NCBI RefSeq assembly: GCF_029910535.1
Contig: NZ_CP069362.1
Coordinates: 2,232,001 to 2,296,000 of the forward strand
Length of the DNA stretch: 64,000 nucleotides
Reading direction: 5' to 3'
Source: Marinitoga aeolica
Lineage (GTDB): Bacteria; Thermotogota; Thermotogae; Petrotogales; Petrotogaceae
The notes below the pieces were generated by a model. The model did not search any database. It saw only the letters and a program-made list of their open reading frames with translations, and was not told where the DNA came from. The first letter of the stretch is position 1, and each line of letters starts with the position of its first letter. A program made the position numbers and the translations under genes. Positions 9,592 to 18,293 of the stretch are shown here, one piece after another.

Positions 9592-10151
9592 GACTCCATT
9601 ATCTCCTTTTCTTTTTTATGAAATACTTCATCTATTTTATGTTCGTGTTCCTTTAATATTTTTTGTATTTCTTCTTCTAGTTTTTTAGCATCATCTTCAG
9701 GAATTTCACCATTTTTTTGTTTTTCTTTAACAAGTTTCATATCTTCACGTCTAATATTCCTTAATGCAATTTTGAATTCTTCAGAAAGTTCTTTTGCATG
9801 TTTGACCCATTTTTTTCTGTCTTCTACAGTAGGATTAGGGAATTTAACTCTAACAACTACACCATCAGTTGAAGCCATCATACCTAAGTTAGCAGCATTA
9901 ATAGCTTTTTCTATTTTTGAACATAAGCTTTTGTCCCATGGTGTAATAACAACTGTTCTATCTTCTCCGACAGTTAATGTAGCTGTTTGATTTATTGGAG
10001 TAGGTGTTCCATAATAATCCACCATAATTTCTTCAAACATTGCTGGGGAAGGCCTTCCAGTCCTAAGTTTTTTATATTCATCTTCTAAATGTTTAACCGT
10101 TTTATCCATTTTAGATTTTGCTTCTTTCAAAATAGGATCTTTTAATGACAC
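9588..10151 (-). CDS. frr: Ribosome recycling factor
   Basis: RRF works with EF-G to split post-termination ribosomes. The protein has the canonical helical domain I ([22 protein letters not shown]), the small beta domain ([30 protein letters not shown]) and the return helices ([17 protein letters not shown]). I placed the start at the GTG at 10149-10151 because GGAGG lies 8 bases upstream. This gives 187 residues, close to the usual 185; the longer frame from a TTG would overlap the ribosome site itself. It heads the frr-uppS-cdsA-alaS cluster. Confidence 0.96.
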   Translation of the reverse strand: MSLKDPILKEAKSKMDKTVKHLEDEYKKLRTGRPSPAMFEEIMVDYYGTPTPINQTATLTVGEDRTVVITPWDKSLCSKIEKAINAANLGMMASTDGVVVRVKFPNPTVEDRKKWVKHAKELSEEFKIALRNIRREDMKLVKEKQKNGEIPEDDAKKLEEEIQKILKEHEHKIDEVFHKKEKEIMES

Positions 10152-10196
10152 GACATCCACCTCCAAGATAATTTTTTATTTTGTATCTTAAATAAT

Positions 10197-10225
10197 ATTA
10201 TATCATTTTTTATATTGTACAAGAA
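10197..10225 (-). promoter_or_regulatory. Probable frr promoter with extended -10
   Basis: On the minus strand TGATATAAT (10197-10205) is an extended -10, with TTCTTG (10220-10225) 17 bases upstream. The TGA of the -10 extension is also the stop codon of the preceding glycosyltransferase gene. Confidence 0.5.
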
Positions 10226-12794
10226 GTAATTCATCATCAATAAAATCAAAAGAAAAAGGTTTTGTAAATTTAATAAATTTATCAATATTATTTGAATTTA
10301 AATACCATAATGCTCTTGGGTCTTTTTGAAAAATGTTCTCACTTAAATTGAAAAAAATAAATAAATTATTACTTATAGAAATTAAATATTCTATATCTTT
10401 TAATAAATTTCTTGAATATTCTGGATTAAAAAATACTATGTTATCAAATGTATCTTTATAAGGTTTATCCTCAATATATTCCAGGTTATATATAGAAATA
10501 TGTTCTTTTTTTAGAAATGGATTGAGTGTATTAATTTCCAAAACTTTATCATTATTAATCTGGGATAACAAATATCTTATTTTATTTTTTTTCAGTGGAT
10601 TAGGAAATAATGTCCTAAAATATTTGGAGTAATTTTTTAAGTAATTATCCAAACTTTTTAAAGAATTATATGTTGGTAATGGAGAAACATATCTCAATCC
10701 GCTTTCTTCAGACTCATACCATGTTTTAACTGGATTAACAACAGGTATCAAAGAAATAATTTCTCCTAAATTCAAAACATTTACTATTTTATCTTCACTT
10801 TTTTTTATATTTTCTTCAAAATAAAAACCTGTATAATTATAACGTCCTTCAGCTAAATCTGCAAGTATAGAATTTAATTCAAGAGCTTTTTTGAGATAAA
10901 GTTTAGCTTTTTCAAAATCATTGTTTTCTTTAAAATAATTATATAATCTCAAGTTTATAAAAGCTTTAAAGTATTTATTTTTTGTGATTTTAGAACTTTC
11001 TATCAATAATAATTCATATAATTTTTTATTATCATTTTTTAATTTTAAAGCATATACATATTTTAACTCTGGAAAAACTTTTCCAAAATAGAAATCAAAC
11101 AAAGCTAACTCCCTATGATCAAAAATATTTAGGTCAAAGAACAATTCGTTTTTTTTATTCATTTCTTCCTTTAATTCAACATATGCAGGAATTAATTCTT
11201 TTGGGTCCATATGAGTTAATATATCTTCTATTAACACTTGAACAAATTTTGCTAGAGATTTTTCTAAATTTACAGCTTTTTTATATCTTATTTTTGCTTC
11301 ACTGAATCTTCCAGTTTTAGTTAAAATATCCGCAATTAAGAGTTCTATAACAGCTTTTTCTCTGTCAGAACTAATATCTTTTCTCAATCTTCTTATTTTT
11401 AAAAGTAATTCCAGTAGTTGCTCAAAATCTTGTTCGAATAAGTTATCAATAAAAGTTAGTAAAAATCCAACGATGTTTTCTTCTTTTTCCAATCTTTCAA
11501 TAAAATATTCCAAAAATATATATGGATTTTTATCTTTTGATTTTTCAAAAATTAAATTATATTTATTTATATTATCTATTGTTGTTTTATCATAATAATC
11601 TTTATTTTTTAGTATATTGTTATGAAGTATTTTTATTATTTTGATTAAATCATTTTTTATATTGTAGTTATCTTCTTTAGCGAATTCATCAAAAACAAAA
11701 TTATATAACATCACAATTTTTTCGTTGTTTTTTGTATAATCAAAATCATTCAACGCATTTTCTACATTTTCAAAATCTTTTGTTTTTATCTTTGACATGA
11801 TGAGAAAAGATAGACCTTCATTTTTTTTAAATAATGATTGCATTGACCACGTAATTTCACTACGTCTATTTTCAAAAACATTTAAATATTTTAAGAAATC
11901 AAAAGAAGCAATCTTCAAATTTTCCCAATCGCGTTTATTATAGTATACATTCATTAATCCATAATATGCGTCGAGATTCCATTTAGACCCTATTTTAAAC
12001 CATTCTTCGGCTTCTTCCCAATACCCTTTATTCATTAATTCAATACCCCATAAAAACATGAATTCCACAGTCATAGGAAGAGGTTTATAGTCTTTTTTTT
12101 TGAGATTTTTTAAAATCATTTTGGATATTTTATATCCAATCTTCATTTTCTCTATATGTCTTTGGGCGATCGATAATGTTTTCATATATTGAATTAAATA
12201 ATATATATCATCAGGTTTTTCTTCAAGATATTTTTCAAGAAGTGCTAAAGTTCGTTGAGTTTTTTGTTTTCTTCTTAATCTTGTCCATATATAACCGTAA
12301 TGATATAGTTCAAGATCAACTTTTACATTTTTCCCTTTATATACAGGTTGATTATGAACAATATTTTCATATTTTACTTTTCCATTTCTAAAGAATCTTG
12401 CTGTACTGGCTATCTCAGAATGTTTTTTTTCAAAATCCAAAAAGTTTACAGTAGGGATATATACAGCAACGATATCATTTTTCAATGATTTTAAATAATT
12501 TCTAATATTATTTTTTAAATTTTCTGAAGCTTCTTCATCTGCATCGATTATAAATACCCACTCAGATGAAGCATATTTTAAAGTTTCATTTCTTGCGTCT
12601 GAAAAGCTACCATTCCACGGGAAAAAATATATTTTGTCAGTATATTTTTTTGCAATTTCAACAGTGTTATCTGTAGAACCAGTATCTACAAAAATAATTT
12701 CATCACAAAAATCTTTTATGCTATTAAGACATCTTCCTATATTTTGTTCTTCGTTTTTTGCCATAATACATGCACTAATAAGTTTTTTATGCAT
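10203..12794 (-). CDS. Family 2 glycosyltransferase with TPR-like region and degenerate methyltransferase-like C-terminus
   Basis: The first roughly 240 residues are a GT2 domain: ISACIMAKNEEQNIGRCLNS, then FVDTGSTDNTVEIAKKY, then the metal-binding DADEE (Asp84-x-Asp86). The group resembles WaaE/SunS-like transferases. Residues about 250-690 are helical and TPR-like (for example WEEAEEWFKIGSKWNLDAYYGL and FEKAKLYLKKALELN). The last 140 residues include KVLEINTLNPF and FDNIVFFNPEYSRNLLKDI, reminiscent of a SAM-methyltransferase fold but without a clear SAM-binding glycine loop. It probably glycosylates an envelope component or protein; the acceptor is unknown. ATG after GGGGGG. It lies between dnaX and frr. 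Confidence 0.85.
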   Translation of the reverse strand: MHKKLISACIMAKNEEQNIGRCLNSIKDFCDEIIFVDTGSTDNTVEIAKKYTDKIYFFPWNGSFSDARNETLKYASSEWVFIIDADEEASENLKNNIRNYLKSLKNDIVAVYIPTVNFLDFEKKHSEIASTARFFRNGKVKYENIVHNQPVYKGKNVKVDLELYHYGYIWTRLRRKQKTQRTLALLEKYLEEKPDDIYYLIQYMKTLSIAQRHIEKMKIGYKISKMILKNLKKKDYKPLPMTVEFMFLWGIELMNKGYWEEAEEWFKIGSKWNLDAYYGLMNVYYNKRDWENLKIASFDFLKYLNVFENRRSEITWSMQSLFKKNEGLSFLIMSKIKTKDFENVENALNDFDYTKNNEKIVMLYNFVFDEFAKEDNYNIKNDLIKIIKILHNNILKNKDYYDKTTIDNINKYNLIFEKSKDKNPYIFLEYFIERLEKEENIVGFLLTFIDNLFEQDFEQLLELLLKIRRLRKDISSDREKAVIELLIADILTKTGRFSEAKIRYKKAVNLEKSLAKFVQVLIEDILTHMDPKELIPAYVELKEEMNKKNELFFDLNIFDHRELALFDFYFGKVFPELKYVYALKLKNDNKKLYELLLIESSKITKNKYFKAFINLRLYNYFKENNDFEKAKLYLKKALELNSILADLAEGRYNYTGFYFEENIKKSEDKIVNVLNLGEIISLIPVVNPVKTWYESEESGLRYVSPLPTYNSLKSLDNYLKNYSKYFRTLFPNPLKKNKIRYLLSQINNDKVLEINTLNPFLKKEHISIYNLEYIEDKPYKDTFDNIVFFNPEYSRNLLKDIEYLISISNNLFIFFNLSENIFQKDPRALWYLNSNNIDKFIKFTKPFSFDFIDDELLLVQYKK

Positions 12795-12808
12795 AGTAAC
12801 CCCCCATA

Positions 12809-14188
12809 TTAAAAGAGTTTTATAATATTATTTTTCCTCATTTCTTCATCTTTATTATTTTCGTATTCAATATCTATTTTTATAAGATGTTTGGTAAGGT
12901 TTGAATAAAATAATTCTAGAATAGTAGATTTAGATTTTACAATTTGATATTCCAATAGATTTTCCTTCTTGAAAAATATTTTAATATAGTCGTCTTTTTC
13001 AGTTATTTTTGCATTTTTTAAAGCAAAATATAACCCTAAATCCATTTTTTCTTTTTTATTTAATAATATATCCAATACTTTTGAAGTCAACGATTCAACA
13101 GTAGATGTTGAAATTTCTTCATATTGAGTTATATTATCTAATTTAGTAGATTGTAAGGATTTTTTTTCATTATTATTGGTAGAAAATTCAAAAGCAAATA
13201 ATAATATATTAATATCAAATAGAATTTTTTTATTTTCTGAATATTTGATTTCTTTTAATAAATCAGATAATTTTTTTGCAATATGAATATCTCTTGATAA
13301 ATTTTCTGATTTTTCAATATTATTAAAAATGTATTCTAATACTTCTTCTAAAAAAACTTCAATTTCTTTACCTTCATTAAAAATTTCATTTGATATTTTC
13401 AATAAATTTTCATTATCGCCATTATAAATAGAATTTATAAAATTTTCCAGCAAATTTTCATCAAATAATCCTAAAATTTTAATAACATCATTCTGAGTTA
13501 TATTGTTATCAGAGAATTTTAACAATTGCTCTAAAAGTGACAATGCGTCTCTTGCGCCACCTTTAGCTTTTCTGGCAATTATTTTTGCTGCATCTTCTGT
13601 AATATTCCTGTTTTCGGATTTAGCTATATTTATAATATGATTTGTTATATCACTTTCTGTAATATTTTTAAACTGTAAAACTTGAGCTCTTGAGATTATA
13701 GTTTCAGGAACTTTTTCGAGATTAGTTGTAGCTAAAATGAAAATTACATGTTCAGGTGGTTCTTCTAATGTTTTTAATAAAGCATTAAATGCTTCTTTTG
13801 TGAGCATATGAAATTCATCAATTATATATACTTTATACTTTCCAGAAACTGGTCTAAAATTGGCAGCATCACGAATTTTTCTTATCTCATCAATTCCTCT
13901 ATTTGAAGCAGCATCAAGTTCTATAACATCCATAAAATTTCCATTATTTATAGCAACACAATTTTCGCATTTATTACATGGATTATGACCATTAGGATTT
14001 TTACAATTTAAAATTTTACTTAATATTCTTGCTGTTGATGTTTTTCCGGTTCCTCGTGGTCCCGAAAATATATAAGCGTGTGAAATTTCATTTTTTTCTA
14101 TTGATTTTTCAAAATATTTTTTTATATGTTCTTGGCCTATTAATTCTTTAAATGTCATAGGTCTGTATTTTCTATATAATGTAATCAT
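12809..14188 (-). CDS. dnaX: DNA polymerase III subunit gamma/tau
   Basis: DnaX is the AAA+ clamp-loader ATPase. The 459-residue protein has Walker A GPRGTGKT (about 43-50), four zinc-ligand cysteines (62, 71, 74 and 77), Walker B YIIDEFHML, and the sensor ATTNLEKVPETIISR. Domains II and III follow, up to about residue 360. The C-terminal tail is short and Lys/Glu/Ile-rich, closer to a short tau. The ATG follows AGGAGGAG. I saw no convincing slippery-A frameshift signal for a separate gamma form. It lies upstream of the glycosyltransferase gene. Confidence 0.96.
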   Translation of the reverse strand: MITLYRKYRPMTFKELIGQEHIKKYFEKSIEKNEISHAYIFSGPRGTGKTSTARILSKILNCKNPNGHNPCNKCENCVAINNGNFMDVIELDAASNRGIDEIRKIRDAANFRPVSGKYKVYIIDEFHMLTKEAFNALLKTLEEPPEHVIFILATTNLEKVPETIISRAQVLQFKNITESDITNHIINIAKSENRNITEDAAKIIARKAKGGARDALSLLEQLLKFSDNNITQNDVIKILGLFDENLLENFINSIYNGDNENLLKISNEIFNEGKEIEVFLEEVLEYIFNNIEKSENLSRDIHIAKKLSDLLKEIKYSENKKILFDINILLFAFEFSTNNNEKKSLQSTKLDNITQYEEISTSTVESLTSKVLDILLNKKEKMDLGLYFALKNAKITEKDDYIKIFFKKENLLEYQIVKSKSTILELFYSNLTKHLIKIDIEYENNKDEEMRKNNIIKLF

Positions 14189-14220
14189 TGAATTCTCCTC
14201 CTATAAAAGAATCAATATAA

Positions 14221-14229
14221 ATTATATCA
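14221..14229 (-). promoter_or_regulatory. Extended -10 of the dnaX promoter
   Basis: The minus strand reads TGATATAAT about 30 bases upstream of the dnaX ATG and just after the upstream terminator. No good -35 hexamer is visible, which fits an extended -10 promoter. Confidence 0.45.
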
Positions 14230-14244
14230 TATATTTTAAAAAAT

Positions 14245-14269
14245 AAAAAGGGGAACTAATCCCCTTTTT
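14245..14269 (-). terminator. Terminator of the CHASE2/FecR/HD-GYP operon
   Basis: AAAAAGGGG and CCCCTTTTT form a 9-bp stem with a 7-base loop; on the minus strand the second arm ends in a run of T. The stem includes two bases of the stop codon of the GAF-HD-GYP gene. Confidence 0.8.
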
Positions 14270-15524
14270 ATATATTAACGCACTTTTCAAGAGCCTTTAC
14301 TATTTCACAATCAAATTTTTTTGGACAATCATCTTTTAAAATTCTTAATACTTTTTCTTTTGGCCATGGTTCTTTATAAATTCTTTTTGCGGTTAGAGCA
14401 TCATATATATCAACTACTGCGAGGATTTTTCCAAATAATGAAATTTCACCATCTTTTTTGTTATAAGGATATCCGGTCCCATCAAGCTTTTCATGATGTT
14501 CTAATGCACCTAAAGGAATATTTTTAGAAAGAAAATCAATTTCTGATAAAAGTTTAGCACCGATAATAGTATGGGATTGTATAATTTTGTATTCATCATC
14601 AGTTAATTTTGAAGGTTTATTTAATATTTCATCCGGAATTCCTATTTTCCCAACATCATGTAAAAGTGCTGCAATTTCAAGTTCTTCTAAAAAGGAATCA
14701 TTAAATCCTAATTCTTTGCCTATTTTTATTGATAGGGTTGAAACATTTTTAGAATGAGTATGTGTATAATTGTCTCTTAAATCGATAGCTGTAGCAACTG
14801 CAAGAATTATTCCTTTTATCGTACTACTTAAATCCTCATATATTTTTGAATTCATTAATTTATTTGATATCAAAGAAGAAAAAAGTTCAATAACTTCTAT
14901 ATCTTCCTGTGTATAAACATCGCTTTTTTTGTTAACAGCTTCTAATACACCAATGGTGTCATTTTCAAAGAATAAAGGAGTAGCAATTATATTTTTTGTT
15001 TTATATTTTGCCTTCATATCTGTTTTTTTAAAATGTAAAGGATTTTTTTGCGCATTGTTTATAATAATTGTTTCTTTTCTTTTAAAGCATTCGCCCGCAA
15101 TTGAGCTATCTATTGGCACATCAATGGTTTCAATATACCCGCTGGCGCCACCAGAGGTAACATAAAAATTTAAGACGTGTTTATCCTCGTTATATAATAA
15201 TATTGAAGCCCCATCAGAATTTAATAGTTTTCTTAGTGCATCTTCTGTTAATTTTAAAACAGTTTCTAATTTAAAATTACTATTTATTAATTCTAATATT
15301 TCTAAGATATGTCCGCTTTCAAATCTTACTTTTATTAATTCATCGTTAGTAATATTAATTAATGAATTTTTCAGTGTTATTATTTCAAGAGAAGTTAATT
15401 TTTTATCAGGGAATATTTTTATATCAGGAGAAATATTAATACTAAAATTCCCTTCTTCTCCATATAATATATTATTAAATGCTATGCCTTTTAAATCAAA
15501 ATTTTGTATAACTACATTTAACAT
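14268..15524 (-). CDS. GAF domain HD-GYP protein (probable cyclic-di-GMP phosphodiesterase)
   Basis: This 418-residue cytoplasmic protein has a short N-terminal region of about 70 residues, a GAF domain at about 75-225 (including GASILLYNEDKHVLNFYVTSG and IIATPLFFENDTIGVLEAVNK) and an HD-GYP domain at about 235-418. The catalytic set is intact: His257, His289-Asp290 in LLHDVGKIGIP, His343-His344-Glu345, and DGTGYP (348-353). This set normally hydrolyses cyclic-di-GMP. It is the last gene of the operon, starting 2 bases after the FecR gene, so its level is tied to the envelope protein upstream. The GAF ligand is unknown. Confidence 0.92.
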   Translation of the reverse strand: MLNVVIQNFDLKGIAFNNILYGEEGNFSINISPDIKIFPDKKLTSLEIITLKNSLINITNDELIKVRFESGHILEILELINSNFKLETVLKLTEDALRKLLNSDGASILLYNEDKHVLNFYVTSGGASGYIETIDVPIDSSIAGECFKRKETIIINNAQKNPLHFKKTDMKAKYKTKNIIATPLFFENDTIGVLEAVNKKSDVYTQEDIEVIELFSSLISNKLMNSKIYEDLSSTIKGIILAVATAIDLRDNYTHTHSKNVSTLSIKIGKELGFNDSFLEELEIAALLHDVGKIGIPDEILNKPSKLTDDEYKIIQSHTIIGAKLLSEIDFLSKNIPLGALEHHEKLDGTGYPYNKKDGEISLFGKILAVVDIYDALTAKRIYKEPWPKEKVLRILKDDCPKKFDCEIVKALEKCVNI

Positions 15525-15526
15525 TA

Positions 15527-17635
15527 TTAAAACTCCTTGGTTTCGAAATTTAAAGTATATTCAAATTTTTGTTCTTTCATATTATAATTTATAGAATAAA
15601 TAACTCCTGAATTTTCCAATACTGGATAATAAATGAATCCTTGTAAATTGGTATTATCATTTAAGAAAACATTAGAGACACTAGAATCTTCCAAAAATTT
15701 ATATTGCATGTAACTAAATCCTGCTGTTAATTGTGGCATTCCTCCTATTGAAGGTATATTTATAGTCATTTGTCCGCTTAATAAACTATCTCTATCTTCA
15801 CTAAATAATTTATTATAATTAAACAGTACATGTAAATATGGACTTATACTCAAAATGGATTTTCCTACTAATCCAAATGAAGCTTTATTTTCTAAATTCA
15901 TATAAAAACCATTAGCAGAATTATATTCATAGTAAGAATTTAAATATTCGTTGTTAAAACCGGCTGATAGGTAATTGAAACCAAACATGAATTGGAAAAA
16001 TGGTGGGAAATTCATTGTTGGCCCTGCTAATGTACCCCAAACCATGGTACCTTCATTTGTAATAACAACATCTGTTTCTATGCCTAATCTAAAAAATAAA
16101 ATATCTTTATATAGCGTAGTTAAATATGCTTGATAAAAATCATTTTGAGGTTTAGTTTTGTTTAAATTTATTATTCCAGTAATCTCAGCATTGAAAATAT
16201 TTAAATCAGCATTAATATATCCAAAGAAAATGTTTGAAGATTGTTGATAATTAAATGGCATCAAAGAAGTTATTTCATAGGGGATATGGAATCCTAATTT
16301 TAAATTTGAAAATTTTAATTCTGTATCCAAAACCCTTGAATATGGAACATAATAATTATTCATAAATAGTCCTAATCCTTTTGTATATGATGGACTTATT
16401 CCATATCTTATATAGAAAGCAGGAAAATCTAATTTAAAATAATTAATAGATAACGCGCTTAAAATATTTGTTGATGGAGATGCTTCATCTGTTGGTAAAC
16501 CATAATAAAGAGGGCTATCTATATTTTCTTGGTAAGCATTAAAGCCAATTCCGATTCCAAATGGTCCAAAATCCAGATTTGGAGCAAAAGAATATACAAG
16601 ATAGCTGTTTAATCCTTTCGTTTGTTTTCCAAAAGATATATTACCAATATTTGCCTTTGCTTTTGAAGGTTGCTCTTCGGTTTTAGTTTTTTCTTTAGCC
16701 TTTTCTTCTGATGGTTGTTTTTCAGTTTTAGTTTCTTCTTTAGGTGTGATTTCATTTTCATATTCCTCTAATGGTTTATCTAATTTTTGTATTTGGGGTT
16801 TGGGTTGCTCAGGAGAGTAATTAAACATATTTCCAGCAGTCACAGGAAATAGCTGATTATTTACCATTGTATATACTGTTCCTTCAAAGGTTCTAATTTG
16901 GGTATTTCCATTATGATTCTCGAATCCAAATTCTGTTCCTCTAACCCCAGCAACTACAGAACCAGAACCTACTAAATATTTTGATCCTGGAGCTAATATT
17001 TCTTTAATTTTATTAACTGTTGCACCTTTTTTCAATTCATATTCAATATCAATATCCCCGCTTTCAGAAACTCTTAAACGTTTTATATATAATTGAGTAT
17101 CTGCAGCAACCTTAATTTCAATATTAAGACTTGGTTCTTTTAAATGGACAAATCCATCTTTTAATGTTAATAATTCTGATTTTTCCTGTATTACAGTATC
17201 GTTTGAAAGAGAATCCCAGATATCTGAATTAGGGGTTTTGTATAAAACATTTCCTCTTTTTTCTAATATTATTAATTTTGTTTCAGGTAAATCCATGCTT
17301 TCTTCAATTACTTTTAATTTTAAAACCTTTTCGAATGTTTTATCTTCATTAAAAAAAGTAATAATAGAATCTCCAGGTATTAAAGGAGCAAGAAAGGTTA
17401 AATGAGCCTTTCCATCAATCAGGTCAAATCCATCAAATAAAATTAGTGGATCATCAAAACCACCACTTGTAACATCAACATAAAGATGTGTTAGCGTTGT
17501 TTGATTTGTTTCAATTTCTATAGGTACACTTTCACCAGCATAAATTGTTGTATTTTCAACATTAATAGAGAATTCTCCAAAAAACAACGATACACTTAGT
17601 AAAAATAAAATCACCATTCCCCATTTTTTAAACAT
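15527..17635 (-). CDS. FecR-domain protein with C-terminal outer-membrane-like beta-barrel
   Basis: The 702-residue exported protein has a signal peptide (about 1-20: FKKWGMVILFLLSVSLFFG) and an Ig-like N-terminal region (about 22-110). A FecR domain lies at about 115-275 (KLIILEKRGNVLYKTPNSD, then YLVGSGSVVAGVRGTEFGF and TRTFEGTVY-like strands). A charged linker (about 290-335) carries two copies of a TKTE-x-QPS repeat. The last 360 residues have alternating aromatic strands and end in Phe, like an outer-membrane barrel. FecR domains usually sit in the periplasm and sense or bind envelope signals. It is flanked by signalling genes with 2-4 base spacings, so a sensor or anchor role is inferred. 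ATG after GGAGGTG. Confidence 0.82.
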   Translation of the reverse strand: MFKKWGMVILFLLSVSLFFGEFSINVENTTIYAGESVPIEIETNQTTLTHLYVDVTSGGFDDPLILFDGFDLIDGKAHLTFLAPLIPGDSIITFFNEDKTFEKVLKLKVIEESMDLPETKLIILEKRGNVLYKTPNSDIWDSLSNDTVIQEKSELLTLKDGFVHLKEPSLNIEIKVAADTQLYIKRLRVSESGDIDIEYELKKGATVNKIKEILAPGSKYLVGSGSVVAGVRGTEFGFENHNGNTQIRTFEGTVYTMVNNQLFPVTAGNMFNYSPEQPKPQIQKLDKPLEEYENEITPKEETKTEKQPSEEKAKEKTKTEEQPSKAKANIGNISFGKQTKGLNSYLVYSFAPNLDFGPFGIGIGFNAYQENIDSPLYYGLPTDEASPSTNILSALSINYFKLDFPAFYIRYGISPSYTKGLGLFMNNYYVPYSRVLDTELKFSNLKLGFHIPYEITSLMPFNYQQSSNIFFGYINADLNIFNAEITGIINLNKTKPQNDFYQAYLTTLYKDILFFRLGIETDVVITNEGTMVWGTLAGPTMNFPPFFQFMFGFNYLSAGFNNEYLNSYYEYNSANGFYMNLENKASFGLVGKSILSISPYLHVLFNYNKLFSEDRDSLLSGQMTINIPSIGGMPQLTAGFSYMQYKFLEDSSVSNVFLNDNTNLQGFIYYPVLENSGVIYSINYNMKEQKFEYTLNFETKEF

Positions 17636-17639
17636 AATT

Positions 17640-18293
17640 TCACCTCCATATGGTTAAATAAGTAATTATTATACTAAACGCCAGTGGGCCTAACTCTGAT
17701 TTAGTATTTATTTCTTCTTTTTTCATCATAATTAGTATTGAAGATATAATAAATAAAAACGAGAATATTAAAAATAATATATTGCTATAATACTTTATAA
17801 AAGGCAAAGAAAATCTAAATAAATATCCCAAATAATCTCTTTTGTAAGGCTTTGAAAATCCATCAATCATATAAAATAATAAACTTATGAAATAAGCATT
17901 AAACAATCCAAGTGTAATGATTTTTGTATATTCAGGTAAAATGAAAAAGTTTTGAGGTTTATATAACATACTTGCCAAAATCAACGAAGAAAAATGCATA
18001 ACTTGGTCTAAAATATAATAAGTATGTGAATTAAATGCTTTTTTTGCTCTATTCTTAAATTTTAAAGTATCTATAGATAAATGGATAAAAGTTAATAAGA
18101 TTATTATAAAAAAGTTATAAAAATTCAAATCTGAAGGTAGAAATAATATAAACATTGAAATAAAAATAATGGAAATATGCAAAATTAAGACACCAACTTT
18201 TAAATTTTTATATCGAGCAATATAAGACGTTTGAAATACATAATCACCAATTAAATGAGAAAGTAAAAAATAAAAAAATATGTTTTCAATCAT
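17640..18293 (-). CDS. DUF3307-family membrane protein
   Basis: This 217-residue polytopic membrane protein begins with the DUF3307 signature HLIGDYVFQTSYIARYKN, followed by HISIIF and FIHLSIDTLKF. It has about six hydrophobic segments. The family has no established function. The ATG overlaps the end of the preceding HD-GYP-like gene by 8 bases, and its own stop lies within the ribosome site of the FecR gene. It is therefore translated as part of the five-gene signalling operon. Confidence 0.85.
   Translation of the reverse strand: MIENIFFYFLLSHLIGDYVFQTSYIARYKNLKVGVLILHISIIFISMFILFLPSDLNFYNFFIIILLTFIHLSIDTLKFKNRAKKAFNSHTYYILDQVMHFSSLILASMLYKPQNFFILPEYTKIITLGLFNAYFISLLFYMIDGFSKPYKRDYLGYLFRFSLPFIKYYSNILFLIFSFLFIISSILIMMKKEEINTKSELGPLAFSIIITYLTIWR

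Noticed and set aside
12809-13100. Programmed frameshift in dnaX
   Set aside because: A-runs are common in this AT-rich gene, and I found no run with a supporting stem-loop or ribosome-like site that would clearly generate a shorter gamma form.
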